Part shown: positions 21,915 to 33,600 of the stretch, one piece after another
How the letters are laid out: every line of letters starts with the position of its first letter
How positions within the stretch are numbered: position 1 is the first letter of the stretch
Source: Muricea muricata
Lineage: Eukaryota; Cnidaria; Anthozoa; Malacalcyonacea; Plexauridae
Reading direction: 5' to 3'
NCBI GenBank assembly: GCA_963855995.1
Contig: OY979718.1
Location: 36,967,059 to 37,031,058 of the forward strand
Length of the DNA: 64,000 bases
Notes under the pieces: model-generated
Told to the model about the DNA's origin: nothing
The model's input: only the letters and a program-made list of their open reading frames with translations
Databases searched by the model: none
Made by a program: the position numbers and the translations under genes

Positions 21915-23498
21915 ATGCAAGCAAATCAGTCAAAGTGTGGCAATGACTTGAGCAACGCCATTACGAGTAAAGTAGTGCCAGGTGTAATCAATATAGCCAG
22001 GAAAAGAAGAATCCGAGCTAAATTTGACGTCATGGGAACACAGTGGAAAGGAAACAATGGATTAAACAAGTTATATTGGCCGGCCTGTATATTCACATTT
22101 GCAGCGAGTCTGATGCTACTACCTGTTCTATTACCAGTTATTTTGCTCTTGCTTGCTTACAATGGATGCATATGTCTACTAATCCGTCTAAAAGGTGCCG
22201 GTGCTCTTCGTGCTGATGATGTCGTTTGGCAGCAAGATCGAGCAGCCAACCTTCACATTGTCAGCGCCGTCGTTTTCCTGGCTGGTCAGTCGACAGCAGA
22301 GAAGCTACGAGAACTCGTTGCAGAACGGTTAGTCAACTTCCGGCGGGAAAATGGCGAAAAGCTATGCCCGCGTTTGACGCGCCGTATCGAGACAATGTAC
22401 GGACAGTATGTTTGGATCGAGCAAGCAAATTTTAACATTGAACAACACGTGAAATTGTGGCAAGGAAGGCAGCCAGCAACAACAACTGACCTAGAAGACA
22501 TCGTTTCGGAGATATGCTCACAGCCGTTGCCATACGACAAACCGCTTTGGGAATTTATTTTAGTGCCGACACCAGAGATGGAAAACACACACTGTTTTGT
22601 GTTTCGAATACATCACAGCTACGCTGACGGAATCGCGCTAACTCGACTGTTTGTGAATAACCTCTTTGATATCCCAGTCATAGACTACGAGCCAATCAGA
22701 TTTTCTACAAAGCAACGGTTACTCACGTGGTGCAAGGCAGCATTAGTCGGGCCGATGACTGTGCTAACAAAATGCTTGTCGCCCGCAGATCGCTCCGAAA
22801 TCCACGGAGGGATGTTGAACGGGAAGAAAATTGTCGCGTGGTCAAAGCGATTTTCTCTTGCGTCGGTTAAAGAAGTAAAAAATGCGACCAAAACCACAGT
22901 GAATGATGTGATGACTTCATGTCTGTCTGGAGCCCTGAGACGTTATCTCCAAGATAATTCCGCGCAGAAACCACAAGACATCTGGGCTGCGGTTCCAGTT
23001 GATGTCAGAGCGGACAGAAGGTCAATGAAGTTTACAAACAAATTTGCTTTGGTTTTCCTCCGTGCGCCAGTCGGTGTAGAAGGCAGTATGGAACAGTTGT
23101 TCGAGACCAAACGACGTATGGACGAGATCAAAAAGTCTGCAGAACCGTTCGTTGCTGCAAGTACTGTCCGCCTACTAATGTTGCTGCCGCATTTTATTTC
23201 AAAGCCAATCCTTGATCTGTTCTCGTTTAAGATGTCGTGTGTTCTATCGAACGTCCCTGGCCCACAGTTGACCCTAACTATTGGCGGTAACAAGGCACTG
23301 GGTGGTGTATTCTGGCCGCCTGCAAGAGCCAATATTGCAATCATGATGTCAATATTTAGTTACAATGGCCATATTAATATTGGAGTGATGGTTGATGAGG
23401 CGATTATATCGAAACCTCATGAAATTGTGGCGAATTTTGAAAAACATTTTGATGAACTCTGTAAAACACTGAATATTTCGCAGAGCAAACTAGAATAA
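21915..23498 (+). CDS. WS/DGAT-type acyltransferase (wax ester synthase / diacylglycerol O-acyltransferase family)
   Basis: A 527-residue uninterrupted frame. Residues about 53-92 form a long hydrophobic segment (LMLLPVLLPVILLLLAYNG), so the protein is likely anchored in the ER membrane. HHSYADG at residues 233-239 fits the catalytic HHxxxDG motif, in which the second histidine acts as general base for acyl transfer from acyl-CoA to a fatty alcohol or diacylglycerol. The C-terminal half carries NDVMTSCLSGALRRYL and SNVPGPQLTLTIGG (445-458), typical of the family's C-terminal domain (formerly DUF1298). Length fits the 450-530 residues usual for the family. The ATG at 21915 has a weak context; the in-frame ATG at 22032 (GTCATGG, residue 40) has a better one and would keep the membrane segment. 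An AATAAA overlaps the stop codon (23494-23499). It has no introns, unlike the carrier and cyclin genes nearby, so retroposition or old transfer is possible. Substrate cannot be read from sequence. Confidence 0.92.
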   Translation: MQANQSKCGNDLSNAITSKVVPGVINIARKRRIRAKFDVMGTQWKGNNGLNKLYWPACIFTFAASLMLLPVLLPVILLLLAYNGCICLLIRLKGAGALRADDVVWQQDRAANLHIVSAVVFLAGQSTAEKLRELVAERLVNFRRENGEKLCPRLTRRIETMYGQYVWIEQANFNIEQHVKLWQGRQPATTTDLEDIVSEICSQPLPYDKPLWEFILVPTPEMENTHCFVFRIHHSYADGIALTRLFVNNLFDIPVIDYEPIRFSTKQRLLTWCKAALVGPMTVLTKCLSPADRSEIHGGMLNGKKIVAWSKRFSLASVKEVKNATKTTVNDVMTSCLSGALRRYLQDNSAQKPQDIWAAVPVDVRADRRSMKFTNKFALVFLRAPVGVEGSMEQLFETKRRMDEIKKSAEPFVAASTVRLLMLLPHFISKPILDLFSFKMSCVLSNVPGPQLTLTIGGNKALGGVFWPPARANIAIMMSIFSYNGHINIGVMVDEAIISKPHEIVANFEKHFDELCKTLNISQSKLE

Positions 23499-24025
23499 AC
23501 TAAAACAAATTAAAAATTGATTTCTAGGTTAGCGAGTAATTTAAAGTTATGGACTGGATTTAAAGTTATAAATAGACTGCAGCTCCTGCGACTGTCAGGG
23601 AACTCACTATAAAAACTGGAACGCTTACTCCAAGTAAACGCCCCATGTTTAGCCTAGCCAAGATGGCAAAAAATTGACCTTGAACAACAGTAAATGTTAT
23701 AATAACATTTATTTTCATGAGCTATTTGCCCGAAAAGACTGTGTAAAAACCATCATGTTTTAAATCAAAGCGGAACATTAAATCTCGTTACGTTCCAGAC
23801 GAAATCCTGTCAACCTCGCCAACAAAAACAATAGAAAGGGACTGTCCTTGAACGTCAATAATCCAAGATTGCCGAAAATATTTTATTATAATTATTTGTA
23901 AAACAATTTACATCAGTCACTCTTTAACTGTTTCCTTCTTAATGTTATATATTTTAAGTGTCCAAAACGTTTTTAGTGCAAACGGCCTGTGACACAGGCG
24001 ATCTCCATGTTTCCTGGATCAACTT
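23499..24025. other. Downstream flank of the acyltransferase gene
   Basis: AT-rich; no gene. Likely contains the 3' UTR and spacer. No second strong polyadenylation hexamer stood out. Confidence 0.4.
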
Positions 24026-24209
24026 CAGGGGCGAAACTAGAGCGTTAATTGTGGGTTGAATATTCATATCTTCGTGTTCTGCCCGGCGAATTTCTTTTGA
24101 AATCAGTGGTCATTAAGGTTAATTTCAAAAGAAATTCGTCAGGCAGAACATGAATATATGAATATTCACCCCTATCACGTTAATTGTAACGCTCTAGTTT
24201 CACCCCTGA
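24026..24209. mobile_element. hAT-like MITE with 8-bp target duplication
   Basis: Begins CAGGGGCGAAACTAGAGCGT and ends with the inverse (CTCTAGTTTCACCCCTG). It is flanked by perfect direct repeats ATCAACTT at 24018-24025 and 24210-24217. The inner arms carry GAATATTCATAT, TTCGTGTTCTGCC and AATTTCTTTTGAAAT and pair almost completely, so the 184-bp element is a long hairpin. CAG...CTG ends and an 8-bp duplication are diagnostic of the hAT superfamily. Confidence 0.88.
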
Positions 24210-24217
24210 TCAACTTC

Positions 24218-25508
24218 AAAGTTCCTCCGCAGAGCCCGAGTACCACGCACACAGAGAATAGCGGAGCGAAGTGGAGCAAACGAAAGTTTCGTGCGAGTCC
24301 AGCTCATTACGATGCTGTTTGGGTACCAAGCGTTTGTCAGCTATTAGACTTGACAGCATTGGCAAGAATTTCTCTGTTTCACGGCTGCATCCTCCATTGC
24401 GGAAAAGATGACGGAGGTACATTTTCCCAGCAACGTATTGCAGTCGAAAATCGTTAAAGAAAGCGAATGGATGTCTTTTAAACGATATGCGTGAAACAGG
24501 ATGTGGATTTGTTTATTGTGCTTAAATTTCTCATCATTAGATGATCCTAAAACCTTGACCGGACGACAACTTAATAAAATGCGAAATAAAACATATTCCA
24601 AAGAAGTACATGTGTACAAGCACCCATGTGTACATGCCACCATTTTTTCCGTAATCATGGATTTGGCTTCAAAGATGGCGGCTAAGTTATCGGTTATTGC
24701 ACGAAATGAATGTACCGTCCTTTAATCCCTCAACCCCAAATTCGTGATCGATCGGATCAGTGTCGGTAAATTCGTGATTAAGATTTCACTGACATGAAAG
24801 AATAACGAATTTATTAAGGCGGAATTCCATTCAGTGCAAAATGTCGCGGGATCGTCTTTTATGTCCGAGACAGACCGGACACGATTTGACAACGCGACTT
24901 GAATTTTTGATTTTCATCGTCCTTTAACTTTAATGCTTTTCTATTTTTCTCCAATGTGCGGAAGGACTCCAGCAATTCAAGATGCTCGTAACTAGCCAAA
25001 TTTCTTTTCGTTGATGGTTTTATTTGCTTTTAAAAATCAAAACTAAATCGCGTAGCGTTGGCAAATCGCATCCGGTTTGTGTGGGCCTTTAACGATCTCT
25101 AGCCATCGCTTTTTTTTACATAAAGTGTCATACTGTTTATCCAACTATTTGTTGTCATAAAAAATAGGGCGTTTGATCAAAACAAGGAAAGAATTTCTTT
25201 ATCTCCGATTTTAGTGGGATATTTTCTATACCTATGATTGGTGCGAAAGAGTGATACAGGGGTCAATGTTTTTGATCACTGGCCCGACGCAAAGATCAAT
25301 AACAAATAACATACGATTACATCGTTCAGAAAACGGGGTAAAATTAGTAGACTCGGGGTAGAAATTGCAGCAGTGTCGTAGTATTTTTGCATTTTTGGTG
25401 CACAATAAACTACAATTTATTATTATTATTATTCAAATATTCAAAGAGGGTGGAAATTTCAGTGTATAAAACACTGTTATCAATATGAGCCCTCATTATC
25501 TATAACTA
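24218..25508. other. Non-genic stretch
   Basis: Overlapping short frames on both strands at 24158-24725 have no recognisable motifs. I see no supported gene. A short TTATTATTATTATT run precedes 25433. Confidence 0.4.
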
Positions 25509-26312
25509 CAGGGTGTATCAAAAAAAACGGAGCCCATTTTTTGTGTCTAATTATTTCTAAATTACTGAAGCTTATAGTACAATTTTGGTCTTGTTTTAAA
25601 CCACGTTCTTTTCTCTTTCGAACAAGCCGTAATTCGTATTTTTACTCCCAGTAACGTATGTGCTATGACAAATTTAGTAAAAGCTATGGATTTGAGATGC
25701 CCTCCAATTATGCAAATTCACTATGTCTTTCATGGTCGCCAGGTAAATTTTTAATTTTTTCGCTTATTACATAAATGGTATTTCTGTTAAACTTAATAAA
25801 ACTTGTTATAAAGCTTTACAGAAGATAACGGACCGTTTACTTTAACAAAAACCTTAGATTTATGCCAAAATAATGATCGAAATTAGCGTTTTGTTTATCC
25901 GCGCGTGCACAATGTTGTCGAAATTGCATAATGTCAATATTCATGTCGATACAAGCTTGAACTATCCGTTCGTAGTGCACGTTAACGGTCCGTTATCTTC
26001 TGTAAAGCTTTATAACAAGTTTTATTAAGTTTAACAGAAATACCATTTATGTATTAAGCGAAAAAGTTAAAAATTTAACTGGCGACCATGAAAGACATAG
26101 TGAATTTGCATAATTGGAAGGCATCTCAAGTCGATAGCTTGTACTAAATTTTTCATAGCACATACGATACTGGGACTAAAAATACAAATTACGGCTTGTT
26201 CGAAAGTGAAAAGAACGTGGTTTAAAACAATTTCAAAATTGTGCTATAGGCTTCAGTAATTTAGAAATAATTTGACACAAAAGATGGGCTCCGTTTTTTT
26301 TGATACACCCTG
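25509..26312. mobile_element. 804-bp fully palindromic Tc1/mariner-type MITE
   Basis: Starts CAGGGTGTATC followed by an A-run and CGGAGCCCA. It ends with the inverse (GGGCTCCG, T-run, GATACACCCTG) and is flanked on both sides by TA (25507-25508 and 26313-26314). The two halves pair along almost their whole length; GATAACGGACCGTT on the left near 25824 pairs with AACGGTCCGTTATC on the right near 25984. The unpaired centre is about 130 bp. TA target duplications and CAGGGTGT-type ends fit the IS630/Tc1/mariner superfamily. It has no coding capacity. Confidence 0.88.
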
Positions 26313-26446
26313 TATACCGATAGTACATAAATTTTACTATGAAAATATATAAGTTTTCGTTACACTAGTTAAAAACTATAGCTCAATATAAGAAGCAAGT
26401 TTACAAGCCAAAAAAATCTATCATATCAAATTGAAAACTACCTATC

Positions 26447-27830
26447 GAAAATGATGTCTCAATTTCTTTAAAAATTTGTTAAAATCTAATTCCTTTCTAA
26501 TATCAATTAGCAGATCATTGTATATTTTTGCCCCCAGAATAGAAAAACGACTGCTTTGCGAGATCTAACTTTAATTTCGGAAGTTTTAAAAGACAATTAG
26601 TGTTCCTAGTGTTGACTCCTGTCACATTATTTTCAAAACAGTTATTGAAATTGATGCACATTCGACCATCAAGGCATTTTCTTACTGTAATGCACGATTG
26701 TTTATGTAAGATCTTGACAATAGTAGCCAGAACTTTACCATGTGGTTGAGACCAATAATATTTTTTGCACGACGCTCAATTGATTGAATCCTTCCCAACT
26801 GAGTCCTTGTGAACTGTAACTTTAAAAGACCAGAGTAAGTAACAACATGAAGGATCATCGACTGAAATATCTTTGTTGCAGCGTCCGTGGTAACATAATG
26901 CCACAACTTAATTTGACAGAAGCTGCAAACAATTGCAGCACTTTCTGTATGGCTGTATTAAAGCATCCATTTAATTTGAGAGTGTTGTCCAATGTGTAAC
27001 CAAGATGAGTATATTCTTTGGTAACATTTATTTCTCTCCCCCGATACTTGATACTTAACTCACGATTTTTCAAAGAAAGACGCTTGGCCGTTCCGAACAA
27101 CATCACTTCTGCTTTTCCTTCCTTTAGTTTAATTACTAATTCGTTCTCGTCCAAGTATCTTACCACTTCTTCTAATTTTCTCGTCAACGTACGTTCTATG
27201 ATCCCAACATCCTTTCGGGCAAAGTAAAGGACAGTATCTTCAGCATAGAGTAAAGCATTCGCCATTAATACACAAAGAAAATTAAAATACAAAATCATTA
27301 AAATACAAATTAAACAGAAGCGGTTCGAGTATTGAACCCTGCGGTACTCCACTATACACTAGCTGCATACTAGATGTATTTTTTCCAAGTTGAACGTACT
27401 GCTGTCTCCCGAAAATATAGTCAGTAAACCATAAAAGTTTGTTGCCATTAATGCCATAAGCAGGAAGTTCAGCAAGTAACGTGCTATGGCCTAAAGTGCC
27501 GAATGCCTTGCTAAGATCAATAAACACAGCTCCTACCATATTTCCACGGTCAACTTCCTTTCGAATATTGTCGGCAAACAATGTAGCCGCCAAACTGGTA
27601 GATCTGTTCGACCGATATCCAAATTGATATTTCGTTAACAGATGCTGCTCCTCCAAACGGTTCTATTAATTGTTGGTGGACAGCTCGTTCCAGAATTTTA
27701 GATAGCACGGGTAACACCGAAATTGGTCGATAATTCTCAGGATTATTATGTGAGGCCCTTTTTGTGTATCGAATATCGCCATACAAACTCTGCTCGACCA
27801 CGTTGTTCACGTTGTTGTTTGAAGTGCCAC
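26447..27830 (-). pseudogene. Frameshifted non-LTR reverse transcriptase pseudogene
   Basis: Reading 5' to 3' on the minus strand: NNPENYRPISVLPVLSKILE (about 27730), then KYQFGYRSNRSTSLAA, AVFIDLSKAFGTLGHSTLL and GVPQGSILEPLLFNLYFND (27282-27656). A catalytic-box remnant YAEDTVLYF follows (D to E change in Y-x-D-D), then FNTAIQKVLQLFAA, RTQLGRIQSIERRAKNIIG (26682-26906), and a C-terminal FSILGAKIYNDLLIDIRK ending near 26447. The pieces lie in three frames, so there are several frameshifts. The endonuclease domain is missing. It is 5'-truncated and inactive. Confidence 0.85.
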
Positions 27831-30123
27831 AATGACGAAAACATATGATTCTCAGTCACAATGCCGATATCCAACCTTCCCAATGTAACACTTACACCAT
27901 CTGGCTTTACAAATCTTTTTCCTTACACACAGAAACTAATATAAATTATCGTTATAAGAAGGAGTGCTGAGAAAACATCCACCCGCGACGCCATCTTAAT
28001 TACATTTAATCTATACGATTGCAAAGTTATTATAGGATTCAAGTTTCAGGATGACTGAAAGAGTAATTTCCATAGTATAACAAGACAGGAAATCACAAGT
28101 TTTATTATATTGTATCAGAAACAAGTAGTTGAAAAATCATCACAAGCACTTTATTATAGTAATTCCCATATCTCGGAATATCAAATTGTATTTTTAATGT
28201 ATTAAAGAAAATATGGTAGCAATCTTCCTGGGTATGTCACTAGTCAGTGGATACAGCATACTAATGATGAGGATAAACAGATGGAAGTCGATCTTTTCCA
28301 TCTGATCATTCACGAAATGTGTGTGCGTGTACAACACAAGATGTCGCGCGAGGCTAGTGGTAGACGAAGGGGAATCGCGACATCTCGCGTCGTACACGCA
28401 AAAGCAATTCGCGCACGCAAAAGTATCAAAGCGCCTGGGAACGAGGCTGCATTGCGTCATTTCCGTTGGACATATCTAATTCTCATGGTTAAAAAATGTG
28501 TTCGTCTAAAGACTAGAAATAAGAATACGATTATCGATGTCTCTTTTACTCTGCGATATCAAAGAAAAGTTGAATGTAAAATTGAATGTGAAGACCATTG
28601 CAAGTGATTCCATGCAAGACAGCGAAATTTTTCGATTAAAGATTGTTGTTACATACAACGATTATATTCTACTGATTTTTTTCTCATTTACAGGGTGTGC
28701 CAAAAAAGCGGACCATTAACATATTAATAATATATTCTGTATTTCTATGATAACAAAGAGTTTGTAAAGAATCGTAATTCTTAATGGTTCCGCTCTTCAC
28801 ACGCATTCACGGCGAATATTCTTTCATTATCTGTAGTATTTAGATCTGAATACCTTGATATAATAAAGAATACGTAACAATGTTGTGAAATGGCCTTAAT
28901 TCTTTAAAACGTCAATCTTTGACAGATTCAATAGTGAAACATCCAACACGAGTGCCCCGGACAAACACATCGCCCAAATTCAATTTCTAGCAGAATATCT
29001 CAACAAAACACAAATTTTAAACATGTGCACTGAAACATATGAACGGCCATTATAGGTTCTCCGTTTAAAAAAAATTAACGTGGCTGGACATGTATCATAT
29101 ATCATGCAAGCTAATTAAAATTTTTCTTCGACATATACATTTTTTCGCTTTATAATTATAAATTTCCAGACTATGGGCAATCGCATACAAAATTATTAAA
29201 AGAAATAATAATAATAATAAATATTAAATAATAATAAATAGATAATAAAATTCATTATTGTTTACTGTGTGAAAACACTGCGGGCGTCTTGTACCCACAC
29301 AATTTGTCGTTTGTCCAATTTCAACTCTCGTTGATATAACTGTATATCTATATCAACACGGAAAATGTTTAAAATTTCTTAATTGTCAATAGTTTAAATA
29401 GATTCAGTGCATTGCAGATTTTGCTCTACGCATCCAATTTACTTGGTAGGAAGATAACGACGGAGATTGTCAATCAATTTTAACAAGCAGAAACATGTGC
29501 GGTCACTCAAACATGCTAGTTGTTATTATAGCATTATGATGGACGGAAATTATAGAACCGGCTCAGGCTTACTAACCTGGAAGATGGCGGTCGTGGGGAG
29601 AAAAATATTAGCGCTTTAACTGGAGTGGGCAGTGTTCAGCAAAATACTCAAATCTTTTACTTAAGTAGAAGTAAAAAGTGTAACACTGATCTTTAATTAA
29701 TCAATAGGACATCTATTTGGGAGGCAGTAAACGAAAGGTAACTGCCCTGAGCGAAGCACATCCTCACTAGCCTCCTCCGCAGACTACGTCGTGTAATTCT
29801 CCGAAAACACATGTAAAATAACTAAAATCTTTTACAAAATACAATATGCTAAATATATAGTGCGAATTTGTTGTATGGCGAAGCGGCCTAGGGACGAAGA
29901 GGAGGGAATACCACTCATGCTCCCTCGTTACCACTCTTTGCACCCTGAAAATCCTTAAATCCGTCGCTATACCACGCTATGCCTCTCTTACTTTCTAAAT
30001 TTGCTCATATTTCGATAAATTCTGGCAAAGTTGTTTGTTTTTTATTGACAGAGTTGCCTGTGGAGGAGGCTAATTGAGAATAACTTCGCCAAAACATAGC
30101 AAAAGTAGTTCATAAAAAATTAC
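27831..30123. other. Non-genic stretch with one orphan transposon end
   Basis: No gene supported. CAGGGTGTGCC followed by AAAAAAGCGGACC at about 28692-28715 looks like the terminus of another mariner-type element whose partner end is absent from the window. An ATA-rich simple repeat occurs at 29203-29250. Confidence 0.4.
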
Positions 30124-30331
30124 TTAAAGCCCTGCCACACGGAGCAATTTTTCTTGCAACTTGCAAGTTGCAACGCAATTCTACTCTGAAAAGATGTAAA
30201 TTTGTGACAAATTTTTGGTATGTTAAAATTATGTTGGCAAACTGTAATGGAACATGTACTGATCTGCTAATTTTACATCTCCCAAGAATTGCATTGCAAG
30301 TTGCAAGAAAAATTGTGACAGGGCCTTTAGT
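30124..30331. mobile_element. MITE with GCCCTG(C/T)CACA termini
   Basis: Left end TAAAGCCCTGCCACACGGAG, AATTTTTCTTGCAACTTGCA and CGCAATTCT. The right end (about 30285-30328) is the inverse: AGAATTGCATTGCAAGTTGC, AGAAAAATTGTGACAGGGCC. The unpaired middle is about 100 bp. No target duplication was settled by eye, so borders are approximate to a few bases. Confidence 0.65.
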
Positions 30332-30453
30332 TAATTAAGCAACGAAGTAAATTATATATGAATATTCACCCATCGCTGCGTGACTCTCCAAATAAAAGTG
30401 CCCTTGCCTTTATTCAATGGTAAAATCGTTGTACAAAAATATCATTTTAATTA

Positions 30454-30508
30454 TGCGAATGTGTCACCAATGGCTAAGTTTGCGAATGTGTCACCAATGG
30501 CTAAATTT
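30454..30508. repeat. 27-bp tandem duplication
   Basis: TGCGAATGTGTCACCAATGG followed by CTAAGTT is immediately repeated with one change. Two copies only. Confidence 0.8.
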
Positions 30509-30536
30509 TATTTATAGATAATAAATAAAAGTAATT

Positions 30537-30542
30537 TTTATT
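30537..30542 (-). promoter_or_regulatory. Candidate polyadenylation signal of the carrier gene
   Basis: AATAAA on the minus strand about 90 bp downstream of the carrier stop codon, a reasonable position for cleavage of the transcript. Confidence 0.45.
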
Positions 30543-30630
30543 ATTTTTTAATGCTAATCAAAAAACTTGATTCCCAAGTATCTTGTATTGTTCAAACGAC
30601 ATGAAGAACTAGAAATTAGTTAAGGAAGTT

Positions 30631-33600
30631 TTAATTACTTAAGTATAAATAATTTTTCAATAAATAATCTACAAAATGTTTTATACAAAGAAAATTTATA
30701 AAAAGCAAATATCTTAGCAAAAAGGATACGACAATATTCCAAGGGCATAGTCGAAGAAAATTTGGAATAAAGCCACGATACAAGGCGAAAAAACCTTCCG
30801 TCCGTAATGTCTGGAAAGAAAACAGTGAAAATAAATAATATAAGCAGTGAACTCAGGACTAAACATTGTGTTGTGCATGCTGCCAACATTGTTCACTTTC
30901 ATGCAATTAGTTGGTCATCAATATATTGAATGCACAACAATCAGCCATGTCCTAATCGAGACAACAAAGCATACACGATTTGTTTGAAGGGACAATGCGA
31001 TGGAGTGCACCATATTCTGGTCTGCGGCAAATGTTTAGAACTTTTGTGCTTCGCTGTGATTGGTCAATTTTACGAATTCTGAAATCGACAAAGAAACATG
31101 AACGACAAAGTGAACGTGTAACACTTGTGTCTATTTATAACAATATTTTTCGACTCTACCACAATTAATACTTGGTTTATTAAGCTTATCGGGGGAAAAG
31201 ATCTTCAAAGTTACACCCATGTCGATTTAAGCAAAATACGTAAGTTGTTTAATGCAAAAAATGTCGATATTGAAGCAGCAACTTGTAATTCTTCGTGGCG
31301 CCACTGACATCAGTTGGCAACATGAAGTTGTGTATTACACTACTTTTTTCATCTTAGACGTCGTTTTTATGTCTGAATTTCTATCCCATTCGGTGGATAC
31401 CTTTTTGAAGACTATTGACTGTTAACTATATGGACTACAGTGGCTGGAGTTGAACAAAATAGGTACAAAACGAACAATGGGTGTTTTAAACATTTGCCAC
31501 AGACCGAATATTAGACACGGAACAAATATTGCAAGCAACCTTTGAGACTTTTCCTCAGGAATAATGAGGCATCCTTTATATTTTCATGTCATTTTGCCTT
31601 GTCCTTCCAAACAATCCATACATTTTTTTTGCGATTCTCAATTGGGAAATGCCTAATAATGTTGAAAACTATAAACAACGGGGGCATATTTTATCAATCA
31701 TGCATGCAGAAGTTGTCTGTAAAGCTGAAATGTACATTGGTCCCTATCATTATTTTGCATGGGAAAACTGCATGGGAAACATTTTGGGGGAAGGATGCAT
31801 GAGTCTTAAGTTACAATTGCTTAGCCTCGGGCTAACACAAGTTTTAAAATAAGTCGAAAAAAGCACACAATGTTTCTCGTGGAATAGAAAAATATCGCCT
31901 CAGGCACTGGAAACATATAGAAAACAAAGCATCGGCTGCCAACTGGAAAAATTTGTGCCTCCTATAAAAGCACATCTTGTTTCCGCAACGATGATCCTGA
32001 TTCGGGCAAACAGTTCCGGAAATATTGATAAAAAACATACAGTATCTTATAGCGTATTCAGAGCTATATTACATATACAGACCAAAACCAGTAGCGGCGC
32101 CAGCGCGATAAGTGAGGGGGGCATATTCATATATTCGTGTTCTGCACAATAAATTTCTTTTGAAGTCGATTCGATTTCAAAAGAAATCAATTGTGCAGAA
32201 CACGAATATATGAATATGTCCCCCTCACTTATCGCGCTGGCGCCGGTACTGACCAAAACACTCACCGTTAGTATACAATCTAAAGAATTTTTATAGATCT
32301 GTGGTCCGCTTTCGTTATGTTTCAATTTCCGCTGATTCATTAATCTTGTCTAACACAAAGAGAAATTAAATAAAGGTTGCCAAACTAAAAAAAATGTACA
32401 ACTTTAGCAATGCGTGCGCAGCCGATGCATTAATTAAAATTTTTTTAATTTTATTTTATTATTATTTTATTATATTAATATTTAATTTTAATTTAATTAA
32501 TTAATAATTAATGAGCAAAACACAAAGGAAATCATAGCCGTAAAGGAGTCATTATTTGTTACAAAACATATGTGTATTTTCACAAAAATTTTGCCTCGAT
32601 TTTGTTGGCTTCTACAGCGTCTATCTTGAAAATTCTTTCGCAAAACAAACTGACAAGATGGCAATTCGAGCTTTATCAGATATCTGATAAACACTCCTGC
32701 TCGTATATTAAGTAGCACATAATTTAATGAAAAGTTAAGTTCGAGTTAAATACCACGAAGAAAGGATTTATGACATACAAAGATTCAAAGACGCGAAGCG
32801 TCCGAGAGCTTTATATAAAATGAAAAATATTAAAAACCCCCATTACTTTGACAACGTCAATCGGATTCGACGCAACAGCTCCTGCAAAACCAGCAGTGAA
32901 ACTAGATCTACAAAACAATAAAACTCTTTATCAGCACAACTTTTTTATGACATGTCCATGCACTACCAGATCATACAGCCTGGTAAATTGTTAAAACAAA
33001 CCATGCAGTTCAACATCGTAATTAAAAAATAAAAGTCTGAAAAGAATCGTTCTCCTTTCATTTCAAAATTCCAAGTCCTCATGATGTATCCTATACAGAC
33101 CTTGAAGACCGCCGCTACTTATTTTCTAGTGGTGTGATTAGTTGGAGCGAGAGGGGTTGGGTGAATTGCAAAAGAAAAAATACTAAAATTTGAGGTCTCA
33201 GAAACAACAAAATTCTGCATTGTGGGAGACTTTTTACCTGATAAAGTTACACAAAAATTAAATTACCAAATATATAGAGTGACTTTATCTGATAAATTCA
33301 CTCAATTCCTATATCCCCTCCCGTGGCTTTGGGCGATGCCCTCCTATTTTGAGGGCCCTGTCCACCAGGCGTGAAGTCCGAACTTGTACCTCGAGAGACA
33401 ATTATGCTACGCTTGAATTTTAACTTTACACAGAAAATTTTAATCGATTATATTGTAAAGGAACTTGATCCATATATATTAACAATCAACTCACAGAAAA
33501 TGAGTATAAACATTATCTGCCATCAACTCGTTGTCTAAAATTTTCTTCTTGCACCAGTCGTAAACAGCTAACTCAACACCAGCAACAACAGCCGCTCGTT

